Below are positions 35,285 to 45,802 of a stretch of 64,000 bases of DNA, piece after piece; the first letter of the stretch is position 1; every line of letters begins with the position of its first letter. The notes beneath the pieces are model-generated. The model had not been told where the DNA came from and ran no database searches. It worked only from the letters and a program-made list of their open reading frames with translations. Source of the stretch: Globodera rostochiensis (taxonomy: Eukaryota; Nematoda; Chromadorea; Rhabditida; Heteroderidae). The position numbers and the translations under genes are program-made. The stretch lies in NCBI GenBank assembly GCA_018350325.1, contig JAEVLN010000001.1:795501-859500 (forward strand). Reading direction: 5' to 3'.

Positions 35285-37028
35285 TCCACTTTATTTGCAT
35301 AAATCTGCGTTCGAGTTTGAGGACCGATCGAGATTTCGAAAAAAATTTTTGTCGAGCTTTCGATCGAGAATCTCGATAAGTCCGGTAGATCAAGTTTACA
35401 CAATGTGCCACATAAAGAGAGAGAGCATTATTACCTAATACAAAAAGTAATACAAAATGCAATTTATAAAATAAAATTTAAAAATGGATGCCTTTGTGTG
35501 GGCACTGTTTTGTTTTTGTTTTGAGATCGCCGGAGGGGCTGACGGCCGAATTTTGTTAAATATGAAAAAGACGCCGATTGATTAAAAAGTGTCACAAATT
35601 ATGCGTTGAATTTTTGCAAACCGGTCGGGGACTCCCGACCGCGCAAAAGAAGTTTATGCCGAATGAGATTTGGGCATTGGTTTTTATTTATATAACCAAT
35701 CGCCGTGCTTATTCGCCAAAGCTGCACCGTCCATTTTTGCATCAACTTTTTGTTTTGTGTTTTGGGTTTCATTCCGGGGATAATCCATGCGATCTAGTGA
35801 AGTTTGAGTCCAATCAAAAAAAAAGTGGTTTTTACATTACATAGTTTTATTTTTATTTAAAAAAATTGATTTTTCAATTTAAGGGGCATCGATTGAATTT
35901 AGTTGGGACACTCACCGCAAAACAAAATTTTAAGAAAGTGATTAGTTTAAAGAGACTGGCATTTTTGGGCTCGAAAAATCTAAAAATAAGCAAGCACAAA
36001 AGGTTCCCAAAACAATTAAATTTACTTGAAAAAAAATATTTTAGATTTTTTAAATTTTTGGTGTTTCGATGACAAAAAGATTCTTGCGCTTAATTCAAAA
36101 GAATTTCTGTAAATTGCACCTGCACTACACTCTTCATGCTCGGCGCCCTCTCCAAAATGGTGGTGCAAAGCTTGCGGCCCTAATTAAAGCAAAAAAAACA
36201 ATCAAATATACTTTTCACAAATTTTTCATTTAACATTATTTATTCTTTAGCTCTTGCTCTATTAATCACACAAATGAAAGGCTAAGTTTCTGTATTGTCC
36301 TGAGTAGAGTAGCAGCAAAGCCATTGTTGCTTCACTCTTATTTTCGACTAGGCCACGAGCCAACAAATACATAAGCAATGATTTAGCACTGAAAAATCTG
36401 GTCGAGACTTCGGCTGCTAGCCTCCAAAAAGCTCCGCAAAACGGATTTTTTTACCTCTCAGGAATTTTCAAATTGTATTTATTTATTTATTCATTCTTTT
36501 GGATAAATTTTTTTTTATTTTCACTTCATTTGCATAAATCTGCGGCCTTTTATATTGTCTTTAGCTGTCCATTACATGGCCGTAACTCGTAGAGTCGAGA
36601 ACGTACAAAAGAAAAAGGAACGTTTTGTCCCCGAGGACGTTTTTGTTCCCAAACATTTTTACATATTCAATTGCTGGTGCAAGATAAATCCGGTCCATCA
36701 AATATTACACATTTTCTAACAATATAATACAACAACTTAGGTACCTTATTTGTTAGGCCTACTCACTTAAAATGTCCTTTAAACACCTTCAAATTACAAA
36801 ATGCCATATTTGACAGACGGTCCAAATTGATCTGGCACATGGGCGTAACCAGAAAAAAGTTTCAGGGGGAGGGGGAATCGGCGCCATGTGCTTAAAAGTC
36901 CAAAAAATGAGTTAAAAGCATTCATATATTTTTGTAGAAATAATGAAAAGCGTGAAAACAGCAAGTTCCGTTTTTGACGGTTAATTGAATATATTCCATC
37001 ATTCTTTTTCCGTTCTGTTCGTTCACTG
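35285..37028. other. Long spacer, no gene supported
   Basis: It contains repeat pieces: a CGATCGAGAATCTCGATAAG phrase, a second 3'-flank-like segment at 36455-36575 and a GGGCGTAACCAGAAAAAAG phrase at 36840. Several short frames exist, but none has support. The last bases are 3' to the MARVEL-like gene and would hold its 3' UTR. Confidence 0.5.
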
Positions 37029-37753
37029 TCAGACAAATGCGCGTTCTGGCTGAATTGTTTGGTAACGCTGCTCACTTCCGTCGGATGCGACGCCAAAAGA
37101 GTGCACGTCCGCGATCGGCTCATGCTCCGTGCCAGCTCTGCTCCGATCGTAGATGATCATCACCGGAATGGCATAACATGCCACTTGAGCAACCAGAAAA
37201 ATCTGTTTAAAATAACAAATTCAAAAAGTTTTGGAATTCAAAAATTTTAATGTTTTACTCCGGTGAAAATGTAGCCAGCCGAATGTCCGTCGGCTGACAC
37301 GTGAGAAGCAAAACCGAAGGCAAGCCAAAAGCCAACGCCACACAGAAGCGTGAGAATGGACGAATAAACAAATTCCTGTCAAAATTGATACAAAAATTTT
37401 TGAGTTTTTTGTATTGTGCCCACTATGACGCCCCAAGGGATGAATGCACCGGAGATGGTGACCCCGGACAGTCCTTTGTCACTGTTCAGCATGAACAGCA
37501 CGGTGGCGGTGGTGGAGACGAACAGTGAACAGAGGCCGACAAACCACAGGACACCAACGCCCGGCACAACGCTCGAAGAGCCAAGACAGATCAGAATGAG
37601 CACGGCATTGATCTGGAAGGTTCAGCGTAGTTACAAAAACTCTGGGGTTGGTGTACATGCCCAACATGTTGGTGGAACAACAACCAAAAAACTTACGGAC
37701 TGAATCGGCTTGAACAGGTCGGGCTGTTGAGCGAGGAATTCCTTTGGAGCCAT
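37029..37753 (-). CDS. MARVEL-like four-pass membrane protein, 178 aa
   Basis: Four exons on the minus strand join cleanly in phase 0: 37697-37753, 37424-37612, 37259-37375 and 37029-37202, with GTAAGT, GTGGGC and GTAAAA donors. ATG is at 37753 (MAPKEFLAQQPDLFKPIQS) and TGA at 37029-37031. The 178-residue product has four hydrophobic segments, at about residues 20-42, 44-60, 72-102 and 116-141. A short polar C-terminal tail follows, with YDRSRAGTEHEP and YQTIQPERAF. The short N-terminus, four spans and short loops match MARVEL-domain proteins of vesicle and junction membranes. The family assignment rests on topology and general likeness, not on a diagnostic motif. No damage is seen, so it is probably a working gene. 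Confidence 0.75.
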
Positions 37754-38876
37754 ATTTACATGCTCAACCCGCCGGCGGATGGTTAAACAATGTTTTTAAA
37801 AAGTGTTAGGCTATTTTCTGAAAACAATAAAAATTGGAAATGTCTATTTTAGCGATAAAAAGAACGAATTGGAATAAAAAAATTCAAAAACTTTAATAGA
37901 AAATTGCCATTTTGATCAGGCAACAATTCAGTTTTTAACTAAATTTCACAATTTTTTTTTTGTGTCGAAAATTTGTAAATATTTGCAAAATCAATGAAGA
38001 AAAAATAAATGCACAAGGTTTAGTTTGTTGATGTGTGTAGAACTAAAAAAGGACGACGAGTGACTGAGTGAGTGAGAAATTCACTTTTATCAGTTAGTCT
38101 TCCCATCCATCGCATTTCCCATCCTAAACGACGAAAACGTCGTTTATTGGGATCATCCGAAAGGTGCTGACTGAGAAAATACGAAATATTTAAAATTAAC
38201 ATGAAATAAATTCATTTAAATAATTTTAAAAAAATTGATCGAATCAGTTCGGCTCCGCCGACAGTTAACAAACGGCCAATAGGGCACGTAAAATATACCA
38301 ATGGATTCATTTAATTAATTTAAAAATCGATCGGATCAGTTCGGCCCCGCCGTAACAAACAGCCAATATGGCACGTAAAATAGCGATTTTTCAGTCGTTT
38401 AGCCATAAAAAAGAATTTTTGAAAAAAAATTCATCTTTTGAAGTTTTGCTTTAAACTTCTTAAAAAAGATTGCCAATTTTTTTTCTCGCAATTTTTGATG
38501 TAACAAGTCGATTAAAGTAAGTTCGTGCGTGCAAACTCGAGTTGGTCGGGATCGGGATTTCTGGTAAAATCGGGATCAAGACCAGCATGGTGAACCCGGG
38601 ATCAAGATTTTAACTTTCCAAACCCGTGATCGGGATTAACCGGGATTGAAAATGGGGAAAAAAATTTTCGTAATAGTTAATGGTAAAATAAATGTTTTCT
38701 TTATTACTAAAAATATCTTACTCATCATTGTCTCTTCAACTTCAATCGCCTCTTCAGCCATCATCAATTTGAATATGTTTTAATTCAAATACTCCAAATA
38801 TGAAATCTTTTTTTAAATAAACAATTAATAATTATTATTAGTAATTTGAAGGTACCAATTGCACCGACTAAGGAAG
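37754..38876. other. AT-rich spacer with a direct repeat and CCCGATCCCGG debris
   Basis: The first part would hold the promoter of the MARVEL-like gene. A direct repeat of about 70 bases (GATCAGTTCGGCCCCGCC and GGCACGTAAAATA words) lies at 38238-38295 and 38333-38385. At 38545-38760 is an inverted counterpart of the dispersed repeat at 10493-10780. No coding frame could be supported. Confidence 0.55.
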
Positions 38877-39235
38877 CCATTGCGAGTGCCGAACTGGCAG
38901 GACGGGGCAGAGATGTGAGGTCGACATTGACGAGTGTCTACAGGAGACGACAGTATGCCAGAATGGCGGAAAATGCATGAATACGGTAGATTAAAATTGT
39001 AAACTTTGTGCTTGTTTGACACGAATTTTGAATTACAGTTTGGGCATTTTACTGCGATTGTCCGTTGAATTTTGTGGGCCAATTTTGTGAGGTTTCCCAA
39101 CGTCCGCTGATCGATGTTTGGCCAATCATTTTCCGTGCCCAAATGGCGGCCGATGTCATGTCGCGCCACACCGGCAGTTTGGGCGCTGAATTGCGAATAT
39201 TTTTACTGGCGATGAGAGTGCGAATGTCCGCATAA
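38868..39235 (+). pseudogene. Orphan EGF-like exons (calcium-binding EGF type)
   Basis: In one frame the sequence gives CECRTGRTGQRCE, then DIDECLQETTVCQNGGKCMN. A donor (GTAGAT, near 38984) and an acceptor (TTACAG, 39040) follow, then FWAFYCDCPLNFVGQFCEV. That is the end of one EGF module and a full calcium-binding EGF module, as in Notch or Jagged type receptors and matrix proteins. The second exon runs on to TAA at about 39233 with no further EGF. Upstream of CEC an in-frame TAA at 38868 blocks extension unless an exon starts there. It is probably a displaced fragment of a larger extracellular protein gene. Confidence 0.55.
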
Positions 39236-39285
39236 TTTTGAGGGTAAATATATTATTTTTAAATTTAAATATTTGAATCTTTTTT

Positions 39286-39505
39286 GACTTTAAACAACAT
39301 TTTGCAAAATGCGGATTAAAATTTTAAAAATTTCCCTTTCATTTTTAGAAAAAAAACAAAAATGAAAATTCTCTAAAATTGAAAAAGATAATTTTAATTC
39401 ATTTTTGACCTTAAACATCATTTTGCAAAATGCATGGAATAGGAATAAAATTTTAAAAATTTCCCTTTCATTTTTAGAAAAAAACAAAAATGAAAATTCT
39501 CCCCG
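39286..39505. repeat. Direct duplication of about 100 bases
   Basis: The segment with TTTTGCAAAATGC, TTTCCCTTTCATTTTTAGAA and ACAAAAATGAAAATTCT occurs at 39292-39375 and again at 39412-39500, with a few differences. The second copy runs on into CCCCGATCCCCGACATGGC, a phrase found again near 50743. It is non-coding. Confidence 0.8.
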
Positions 39506-40737
39506 ATCCCCGACATGGCAAACCCCGGCCTCCCCGACCCCCGACTTTGCTGCCCCCAAGGGGTCGGGGGGACCAACCCTGATTTCAACCAACGAGATTT
39601 ACATATAAGGGCGGGCTTATGAATTTTCCGGCACTTTGGACAGGGCTAGGCCGGGACCAGGATCCCGACGGGGACTGGCCTGGAAATTTCCGACTTTTGG
39701 AATTCCGGTCCCGATGCCCGTCCCGGTTTTTGTAAAAGCGAAATCCCGGAACCCCCGATTCCGCTCTACTCTAATTTTAAAGGGTAAAACAACGAAAGGG
39801 TCATTTTGCCATTGGTAAGGCGGAATTTTTGTTGTTTATTTTAAAAATTTGCATAACCAAATCGATCGGCTGCTCTTTCCAAGTTCAAGGACAAATGCTC
39901 AAAACATTCCATCGTTTTTTTGTTGTGTTGGACGGTCGATTTATTTATTCAAAACGGGGCATTCCCCGCGTCCCCGCCGTCTTTCCCCGTCCCCGGAGTT
40001 TGTCCATTCTTCGTTTATTTTTCACTATTTTCGCCCCTTTTCCCCGTTCGTCCTTCAACACTCTCTATCCAATTTTTTTTTTGAAGATTTGCTGTTTGTT
40101 TGGTGTATAGAGGACAAAAAAAAGAAATTCTTCTAATTTCAATTCCCCTAAAATGCCTCCATTTTTGGCTTCCCTCCGCTTTTCAAATTCACAAATTTCA
40201 CCGAACACCGCAAATTCATTAGTAATAAAGCTCACCAATTCTTAGCATTTTTCAAATTATCTCATTTTTGCCACGAAAGCCTTCACTAACAATATTACCC
40301 CGAGGCACAAAAACACACGCAAAATGGGAATTGTGCCGGAAGCAACTTGTATTCCTTCTGCTGATTGGTGGCACGATTGCCCGGGGAAATGAAGAAGAAG
40401 GTGTGTTAGAAAAATTAATTGGTCTAAAGGCGTGGAAAGAATCTGAGCCTGGAGGGGGGGAATATTGAAAATAATTTTAAAAAAGAGATCCCTCGAGCTG
40501 ACCGTCCTCGAGATCCCAACCCCCAACCCGTCCCCGAGATCCCCCGACATGCCGTCCCCGAGATCCCCCACCCCCAACCCGCCCCCGAGATCCCCCGACA
40601 TGCCGTCCCCGAGATGCCCCACCCCCAACCCGCCCCCGAGATCCCCCGACATGCCGTTTGTTAAATGCGATGTATTTTTTTGTTCAACGGAACGGCTTCC
40701 AATAATGGACATTATTAAATGTGTTGTATGTATAAAA
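39506..40737. other. Spacer with CCCCGA-rich phrases
   Basis: Phrases such as CCCCGAGATCCCCCGACATG are tandemly repeated at 40515-40655, with a period of about 36-57. A CAGGGCTAGGCCGGGACC stretch near 39640 looks like another worn hAT-type end. Frames across the repeat are low-complexity and not believable as genes. Confidence 0.5.
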
Positions 40738-41044
40738 CAGGGTGCGCATCGAAAATTTTCAAAAATAAGGACATCAAGGGCAAAAAATAAGATATTGGGG
40801 TCCGAAATAAGGACATTTTACAAAATGTTCAAAAATGCAGCAAATGTTTATTTTTGGCATGAATTGTACTTTTTTATCATATTTTTCTCCACCGACAATG
40901 AATGTTCCTCAATATTTGGGGGTTGGAAATTGCTCCCATGGATTTTCGAAAATTTTGCCAATTTTCGATTTTCAAAAATGCAATTTTTTTTCGAATTTTG
41001 CTTTAGTAGGGGGTGGGGGTGGGGGGATCGGCGGTGCCGATAGG

Positions 41045-42122
41045 CCGAAGCGGGCCACTAGCGTCCCGCCACTAGCGTCCCGGCCACTAGCGTCCCGCCA
41101 CTAGCGTCCCGAGCCACTAGCGTCCCGAGCCACTAGCGTCCCGGCCACTAGCGTCCCAACCGAAAAATATTTTATTTTTTAGTAAACCAAATTACAGTTC
41201 AAATACATTTTAAATTTTTGTTTTTTTCTTTGTCTATAAATTGATTTTAGCGTCAACAATGGAAAATCAAGAAATAAATAGCAGGAAAAATAAGAAAGAA
41301 CTTGAACACGAGGGATGCTTATACGTCTTCCACAAGTTAAACGCCGACGGGGATGTCAAATTTTGGCGTTGCGAAAACCAACGCAGTGATGTCAAATGCC
41401 GGGGACGCATGCACACATCGCTCAACGATGTCGGCACGGTTAGTTAAACCCAATTTATAAATGCAAAAAAAAAATTTGTAGACGTGACAAATGGGTGTTC
41501 CCGGTCTGTCACTGTTTGCTGACGGCGAAGACACAAGCGACCTACGAGCGTATGTTTGACCTATTGCAGCAGTGTTGGCCAACATTCAAACCGCGCGTCG
41601 CCTCCATCGACTTTGAACAGGCCATTGTTGGCGCTCTACAAGCAAAGCACCCGCAGTGCGACGTCAACTTCTGCCTGTTCCATTTAGTCAGGAATATGAA
41701 AAAACGGGTAGCCGAACAAGGTCTCACCCACGTAAGTATAAATATGGACAAAAATGGGAACGAATCGCCTCAAAATTAAGCTATACAACACGGATGCCGC
41801 GTTCTCGCAGTGTGCCCGCATGATTACGTCACTGGCTTTCTTGCCAGTAGCTGATCTGAACCCTTAGAGGAATTTCAGGCAATTACCGAATGAATTAATT
41901 TGTTTTGTTATTTTGTTGTACAATTGCTTCATCGCCGGATAAAAATCTTGTTAAGGAATAAAATAAAAAATATTTTTCGGTTGGGACGCTAGTGGCCGGG
42001 ACGCTAGTGGCCGGGACGCTAGTGGCCGGGACGCTAGTGGCCGGGACGCTAGTGGCCTGGGACGCTAGTGGCGGGACGCTAGTGGCCGGGACGCTAGTGG
42101 CGGGACGCTAATGACCCCTACT
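41045..42122. mobile_element. Mutator-like element with tandem 15-bp phrase ends
   Basis: It is inserted in the GC-rich core of the hAT-like element with direct repeats CCGATAGG at 41037-41044 and 42123-42130 (9 bp if the next C is counted). The uninterrupted core at 9970-10000 shows the empty site. Each end is an array of the phrase GGGACGCTAGTGGCC, or its complement, with some 14- and 17-base units: about seven copies at 41050-41158 and nine at 41982-42118, mutually inverted. Inside are FLYWCH-like and MULE-transposase-like coding pieces. The duplication size, inverted ends and transposase domain together identify a Mutator-like element, shortened to about 1.08 kb. Confidence 0.9.
41259..41867 (+). 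pseudogene. FLYWCH zinc-finger plus MULE transposase, partial
   Basis: Piece 1 (41259-41438) starts MENQEINSRKNKKELEHEG and has a FLYWCH-type pattern (CLYVFHK, then FWRCE, then CRGRMHT); the final His pair is missing. Piece 2 (about 41482-41731) contains CLLTAKTQATYERMF, a DFEQA motif and CLFHLVRN, the middle of the MULE transposase domain. Piece 3 (about 41770-41867) ends with MITSLAFLPVADLNP, its usual C-terminal motif. Splice-like GTTAGT and GTAAGT sites separate the pieces, but pieces 1 and 2 do not join in one frame. The first half of the catalytic domain is absent. It is therefore a transposase remnant, probably inactive. Confidence 0.8.
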
Positions 42123-42459
42123 CCGATAGGCGCCGCCGAGAAAATTTTTGAATTATTGACTCAATTTGGTGAGAAAATTTGTCCAATTCGCTTCGAAATT
42201 TTCTGATTTTGAAAAGTGGAGCAAAATATTATGAAAATCTTCACAAATTCGAAAAAAGGCTAAAATAAGGACGAAGGCCGGAAATAAGGACAAATCTTAC
42301 AAATAAGGACATTTTTAATTTATTAGATTGGCACCCCTCAAATAAGGACAAATCTTATAAAAAAGGACAGATGCGCACCCTGGTATAAAATAATAAAGAC
42401 TGTGTATGTCACGCTCTCTTTGAATATTTATTTCAACAGAAAGGCTTGAGTATCGGGTA

Positions 42460-45105
42460 ATGGACGTAAACGCCACACTCCCACCAGATTTCGAGTTGGT
42501 TTCCAAAAACTTTTTTAACAAACGCCCAGTACCATTACGTTTTTGTAGGTGGTATCAAAATCAAATTGCGGGACATCTTCCCTCTGTTGTACGTGACGGT
42601 GTAAGACAAATTGGTTTGTTAGCATTTGCTTGTTACACAAATGTTCAGCCTGGAGTTGAGCGGGACGGGACTGGGATTCCCGGTGTTTGAGCCCCAGATT
42701 GGATGATTTTTAAGACATTTACGAAAGTTGCATTAGGGTAAAAACAAAATTTGGTTGGTTTTATGTTTTATCATTTTTTCTGTTTTTTTTTGTCCAGGCA
42801 TTCTGCGCGAATGTGGTCGAACCGATGTGATTTTGAAGCTGGTGCAGGAGGGAATACGTGGCGTACGCGAGATTGGCTTCTACAAGCAATTTGATGCAGT
42901 TTTTGGTGACAAAAAGTGCATTTGCGATCCGAAAGATGAAGAGGAGTCGTTGCTGAAAGAGTTGTACATGTTCATCCCCCGTTTTCATGGCTGTCGACAC
43001 ATTTGGCTGGATGAAAACGGTTTTTTTTGTTGTTTTGAATCATTGAGGGCATCAAATATTGACGAGTTAGCAATTTTTATACATAAATTTGATTTTTTGT
43101 TTAGAAATTTTGCAAAAAAATTTTTTGTTCTTCCAAAAGATTGGTTTCTGCCGACAAATATGGACATTTATTTCTTTCTTTAAGGTCCACCGAAAGAATT
43201 TCTGCAATTGGAAGGTTCAATTCCGATAAAGCTCCGCTTCTTACGAATTTAATGTGTTAAGATGTCACAGAAACGTTCAAATGTCCCTGCATAATGGACG
43301 TGAAGATGGGGCTGGTCTCCGGTGAGTGTGGCGCTTTTCAAGAAATTTATGGCCACAAAAACCTCCCGAGTTTTAATGTAAGCAAATAGGCCTTGGGGGT
43401 GCTTTGACAAAAAAATTCTGATCACTCCGGACATCCAATGACATTTTTTAAAAAATTTCTTTATATTCCTTGAACTGTTTTTTGAAGTTCAGCTGATCCA
43501 CTGGCAAGTGAGGAGAAGCGATTGGCCGAAGCGGTTAAATGTCCACTGCAGAAAAAAAAGGGTTTTCGCATACTCGGCCACAAGGTTAGCCCGTGTCCCG
43601 TGTCATACAGCCCCGTGGGTCCCAAAACCAAAAATTTTTTGGACTAAAATGTTTTTGGTTTTGAGTAAGATTGGAGCACAACCCAAAAAAAACCAAAACC
43701 CAAAAAATTTTTGGGTTTTGGGTCCAAGTTTTCAAAATTACGGGACAAAATCGGAAAAAAAAAATTCCCAAAAGTTTTTGAAAGACACAACTGCACTTTT
43801 TTTTTGTTTTGTTTAAAAAATGTGAGTGACTTTTTTTTAGATCCAAACGGAAGGTGGCATATTGCAAACCAGAGAGGTATACATTTTCATTATTTCTGTT
43901 CGTTTTAATACTTTTGTTTGTCTTAAGAGAGTTTGGGGACGTGCCAGAACTGAAGAAAACATCAAAACAGGTGAATAAGTGCCACCAAATTGTAATGAAT
44001 CAGGAACAAAAAAATTCCAATTCTATTTTTGGCACTTTCCATGAATGGTGGTGAGGCATATTTTGGGGCGAACTTATTGCGCACGAAGGGCAAAAATGAA
44101 TATGCCAATTAGAGCCCGGAACGAGACGAGATTCTTGAGAAATCTCGCTCGACTAAAAATGAGCTTCACGAGATTGTTCGAAAACCCGAGATTTTTTCGA
44201 GAATCTCGTCTCGCTCGAAGCTCAAGTCTAGGCTCTCTAGTGCCAATTCCATTCCAGCGTTTGCCGAGTATCTGACTTTGGTGCGTTCAACTTCAACCGA
44301 TTCATTCCAAGTTGTCAATGGTGAGTTGATTGAAAGAGCTTCTCCTTCAACCAACCCCCCCCCTTTTTCAGCGTTCATTGAACAGCTCGAGCGTGTGCAC
44401 CGGTGGTTCGAGCGGCAACGCATTCTCCACTTTTACGCCTCTTCCCTGCTGTTTGTTTATGAAGGTGCCGTGCCATTTTAACACATTTACAAATTGTTTT
44501 GGTTTTCAATCAATTTGCGATTTAAGAGCATCACTTTTTCTCTTTTCAAGACATATTTTTAATCCTTTTCAAAATTTAAATGGTACCGCTAGCGCTGTTT
44601 GTTTCAAATTTTTTTTCACAACTGGTGGTGAAGGCATTTCAAGAAACTAGGCGCTAGTGCTGGAACGAATAGCAAAAAGGAAAATTCAAAAAGCCAAATG
44701 CTTTTTTTGTAATAAAAAAAATTAAAATATTCAAAAAATCTGTCCATTTTTTTATTGAGGAGTGAATTTCAAATATAAAAAATAAATTTTGCAGGTCATT
44801 CCGCATCGCCGCCGACCGCCAAATTGTGCATGATCGACTTTTCCCATGTGTTCAAGCAGCAAAGTGACGGGGCGCAACGTGACGAAAATTATTTGTTTGG
44901 ACTTGTGCACATAATCAAATTGGTTGGTTGCTTTACATCATATAAGCCTAAATTTAGACAAAAAAAAACAATTTTAAAATTTGTGTTTTGGTTTCAGTTT
45001 TGCGACATTCGCGACGATTTGTTGGCTCAGCTGGAGCAGCACACTCAGCAGAAACGGGACGGCGGCGAGTGCATTACAACAACAACAACAACAAATGGAT
45101 ATTGA
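42460..45105 (+). CDS. ipmk-1: Inositol polyphosphate multikinase, 337 aa, 11 exons
   Basis: Exons are 42460-42598, 42798-43019, 43185-43214, 43262-43321, 43493-43584, 43841-43876, 43928-43970, 44258-44320, 44372-44464, 44795-44922 and 44998-45105. All join in frame to give 337 residues. Family signatures are present: NQIAGH near the start, the catalytic PCIMDVKMG (PxxxDxKxG), GFRILGHK, FYASSLLFVYEG and the metal-binding MIDFSHVF. The enzyme phosphorylates inositol tris- and tetrakisphosphates, and PIP2 in some species, mainly in the nucleus and cytosol. Intron 7 (43971-44257) holds a 130-bp MITE. The upstream region is a hAT-like element ending 77 bases before ATG. The short length and the SLLFVYEG/IDF pattern fit IPMK better than IP6K or IP3K. 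The symbol is by analogy with C. elegans naming. Confidence 0.9.
44111..44240. mobile_element. 130-bp fold-back MITE in intron 7 of the IPMK gene
   Basis: It has target duplication TGCCAATT at 44103-44110 and 44241-44248. The ends AGAGCCCGGAACGAGACGAG and CTCGTCTCGCTCGAAGCTCA (then AGTCTAGGCTCT) are imperfect inverted repeats. The same family is seen at about 15122-15165 (TAGAGCCCGGACTTGAGC). The insertion ends 17 bases before the AG/CG acceptor of exon 8, so the polypyrimidine and branch region is partly element-derived. Confidence 0.8.
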
Positions 45106-45802
45106 TTGATTTGATCAAACAGTTGAAAGGGATGACGTCGTGCGTTAATTGACATATAATTCCAAAAATTCCTTTTTGTCAAAGAATACATATTGTACTT
45201 ACCCTTATGTGTTTGTATGTGAAGTGTACTTATATATTTTTGTATTTGTATGTACACATCAAAAATTTATAAAACTTTTTTTTTTGTTTTAAAGGAAGGC
45301 GTTGCTCATTATTTTAGTCCATTAATTTTGGGAGGTCCATTAGCCGAGGAAAGCCTTGTGCTATTAGTGTTTAACGTGTTGAACGTGTGTGTAATTTATT
45401 TGAGAAATGCAATAGAGCAACACTTGGACGTTTTTTCACTGGACATGAAAATCGAAAATTCCTGGATTCTTCGAGCCTCCGAAAACCCGATCCCCGAAAT
45501 ATTGCCGGGGCCCGACAACTGTCCAAAAACATGTTTCCTTTTAGTCGGAGTTTACGTCGTACCCTATTGGCATTTTTCGCATCTAAAATAGGGAAAAAAC
45601 TGGGAAAAAATGAACCGCATTTTTAGCCCAAAAAACAATAATTTTTTTTTAATCAAAAACTCACATCACACACACAAACAAGTTTGTTTTCATGATAGAA
45701 TATACAACAAATATGTGCGCAGAGTCCAATATTCATATAAAGAATCAACAATTATAATCCCATTAATCCAGTTTCTGCTTGAATTTCCTCCATTAAGATC
45801 AT
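45106..45802. other. Spacer between convergent genes
   Basis: The IPMK gene (+) and the F-box gene (-) converge here. It should hold both 3' UTRs; AATAAT-type signals are plentiful, but none can be assigned. A 113-codon frame at 45250-45591 has no family likeness. ATACATATTGTACTTACC and GTATTTGTATGTACAC stretches form AT-rich hairpins. Confidence 0.5.

Larger units (their letters stand above)
40738..42382. mobile_element. hAT-like element, interrupted by a MULE
   Basis: The terminal inverted repeat CAGGGTGCGCATC at 40738 is mirrored by GATGCGCACCCTG ending at 42382. The 8-bp target duplication GTATAAAA lies at 40730-40737 and 42383-42390. Subterminal words AATAAGGACA repeat near both ends. 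Removing the MULE at 41045-42122 leaves a MITE of about 560 bases with an intact GC-rich core. No hAT transposase is encoded. The element ends 77 bases before the ATG of the inositol polyphosphate multikinase gene, so it now forms part of that gene's upstream region. Confidence 0.85.

Noticed and set aside
36106..36183. Possible globin-like exon on the minus strand (GRKLCTTILERAPSMKSV)
   Set aside because: The short pattern is suggestive of a nematode globin helix, but no haem-binding His or neighbouring exon was found and the window of likeness is too short.
40465..41043. 192-codon ORF with Pro/Ser-rich repeats
   Set aside because: It crosses the CCCCGA tandem phrases and then the left end of the hAT-like element, so it is not one gene.
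44045..44275. Coding exon running through the MITE in the IPMK gene
   Set aside because: The frame through TGCCAATT meets a stop at the element's first codon. Phase and family alignment fit an intron from 43971 to 44257 instead.
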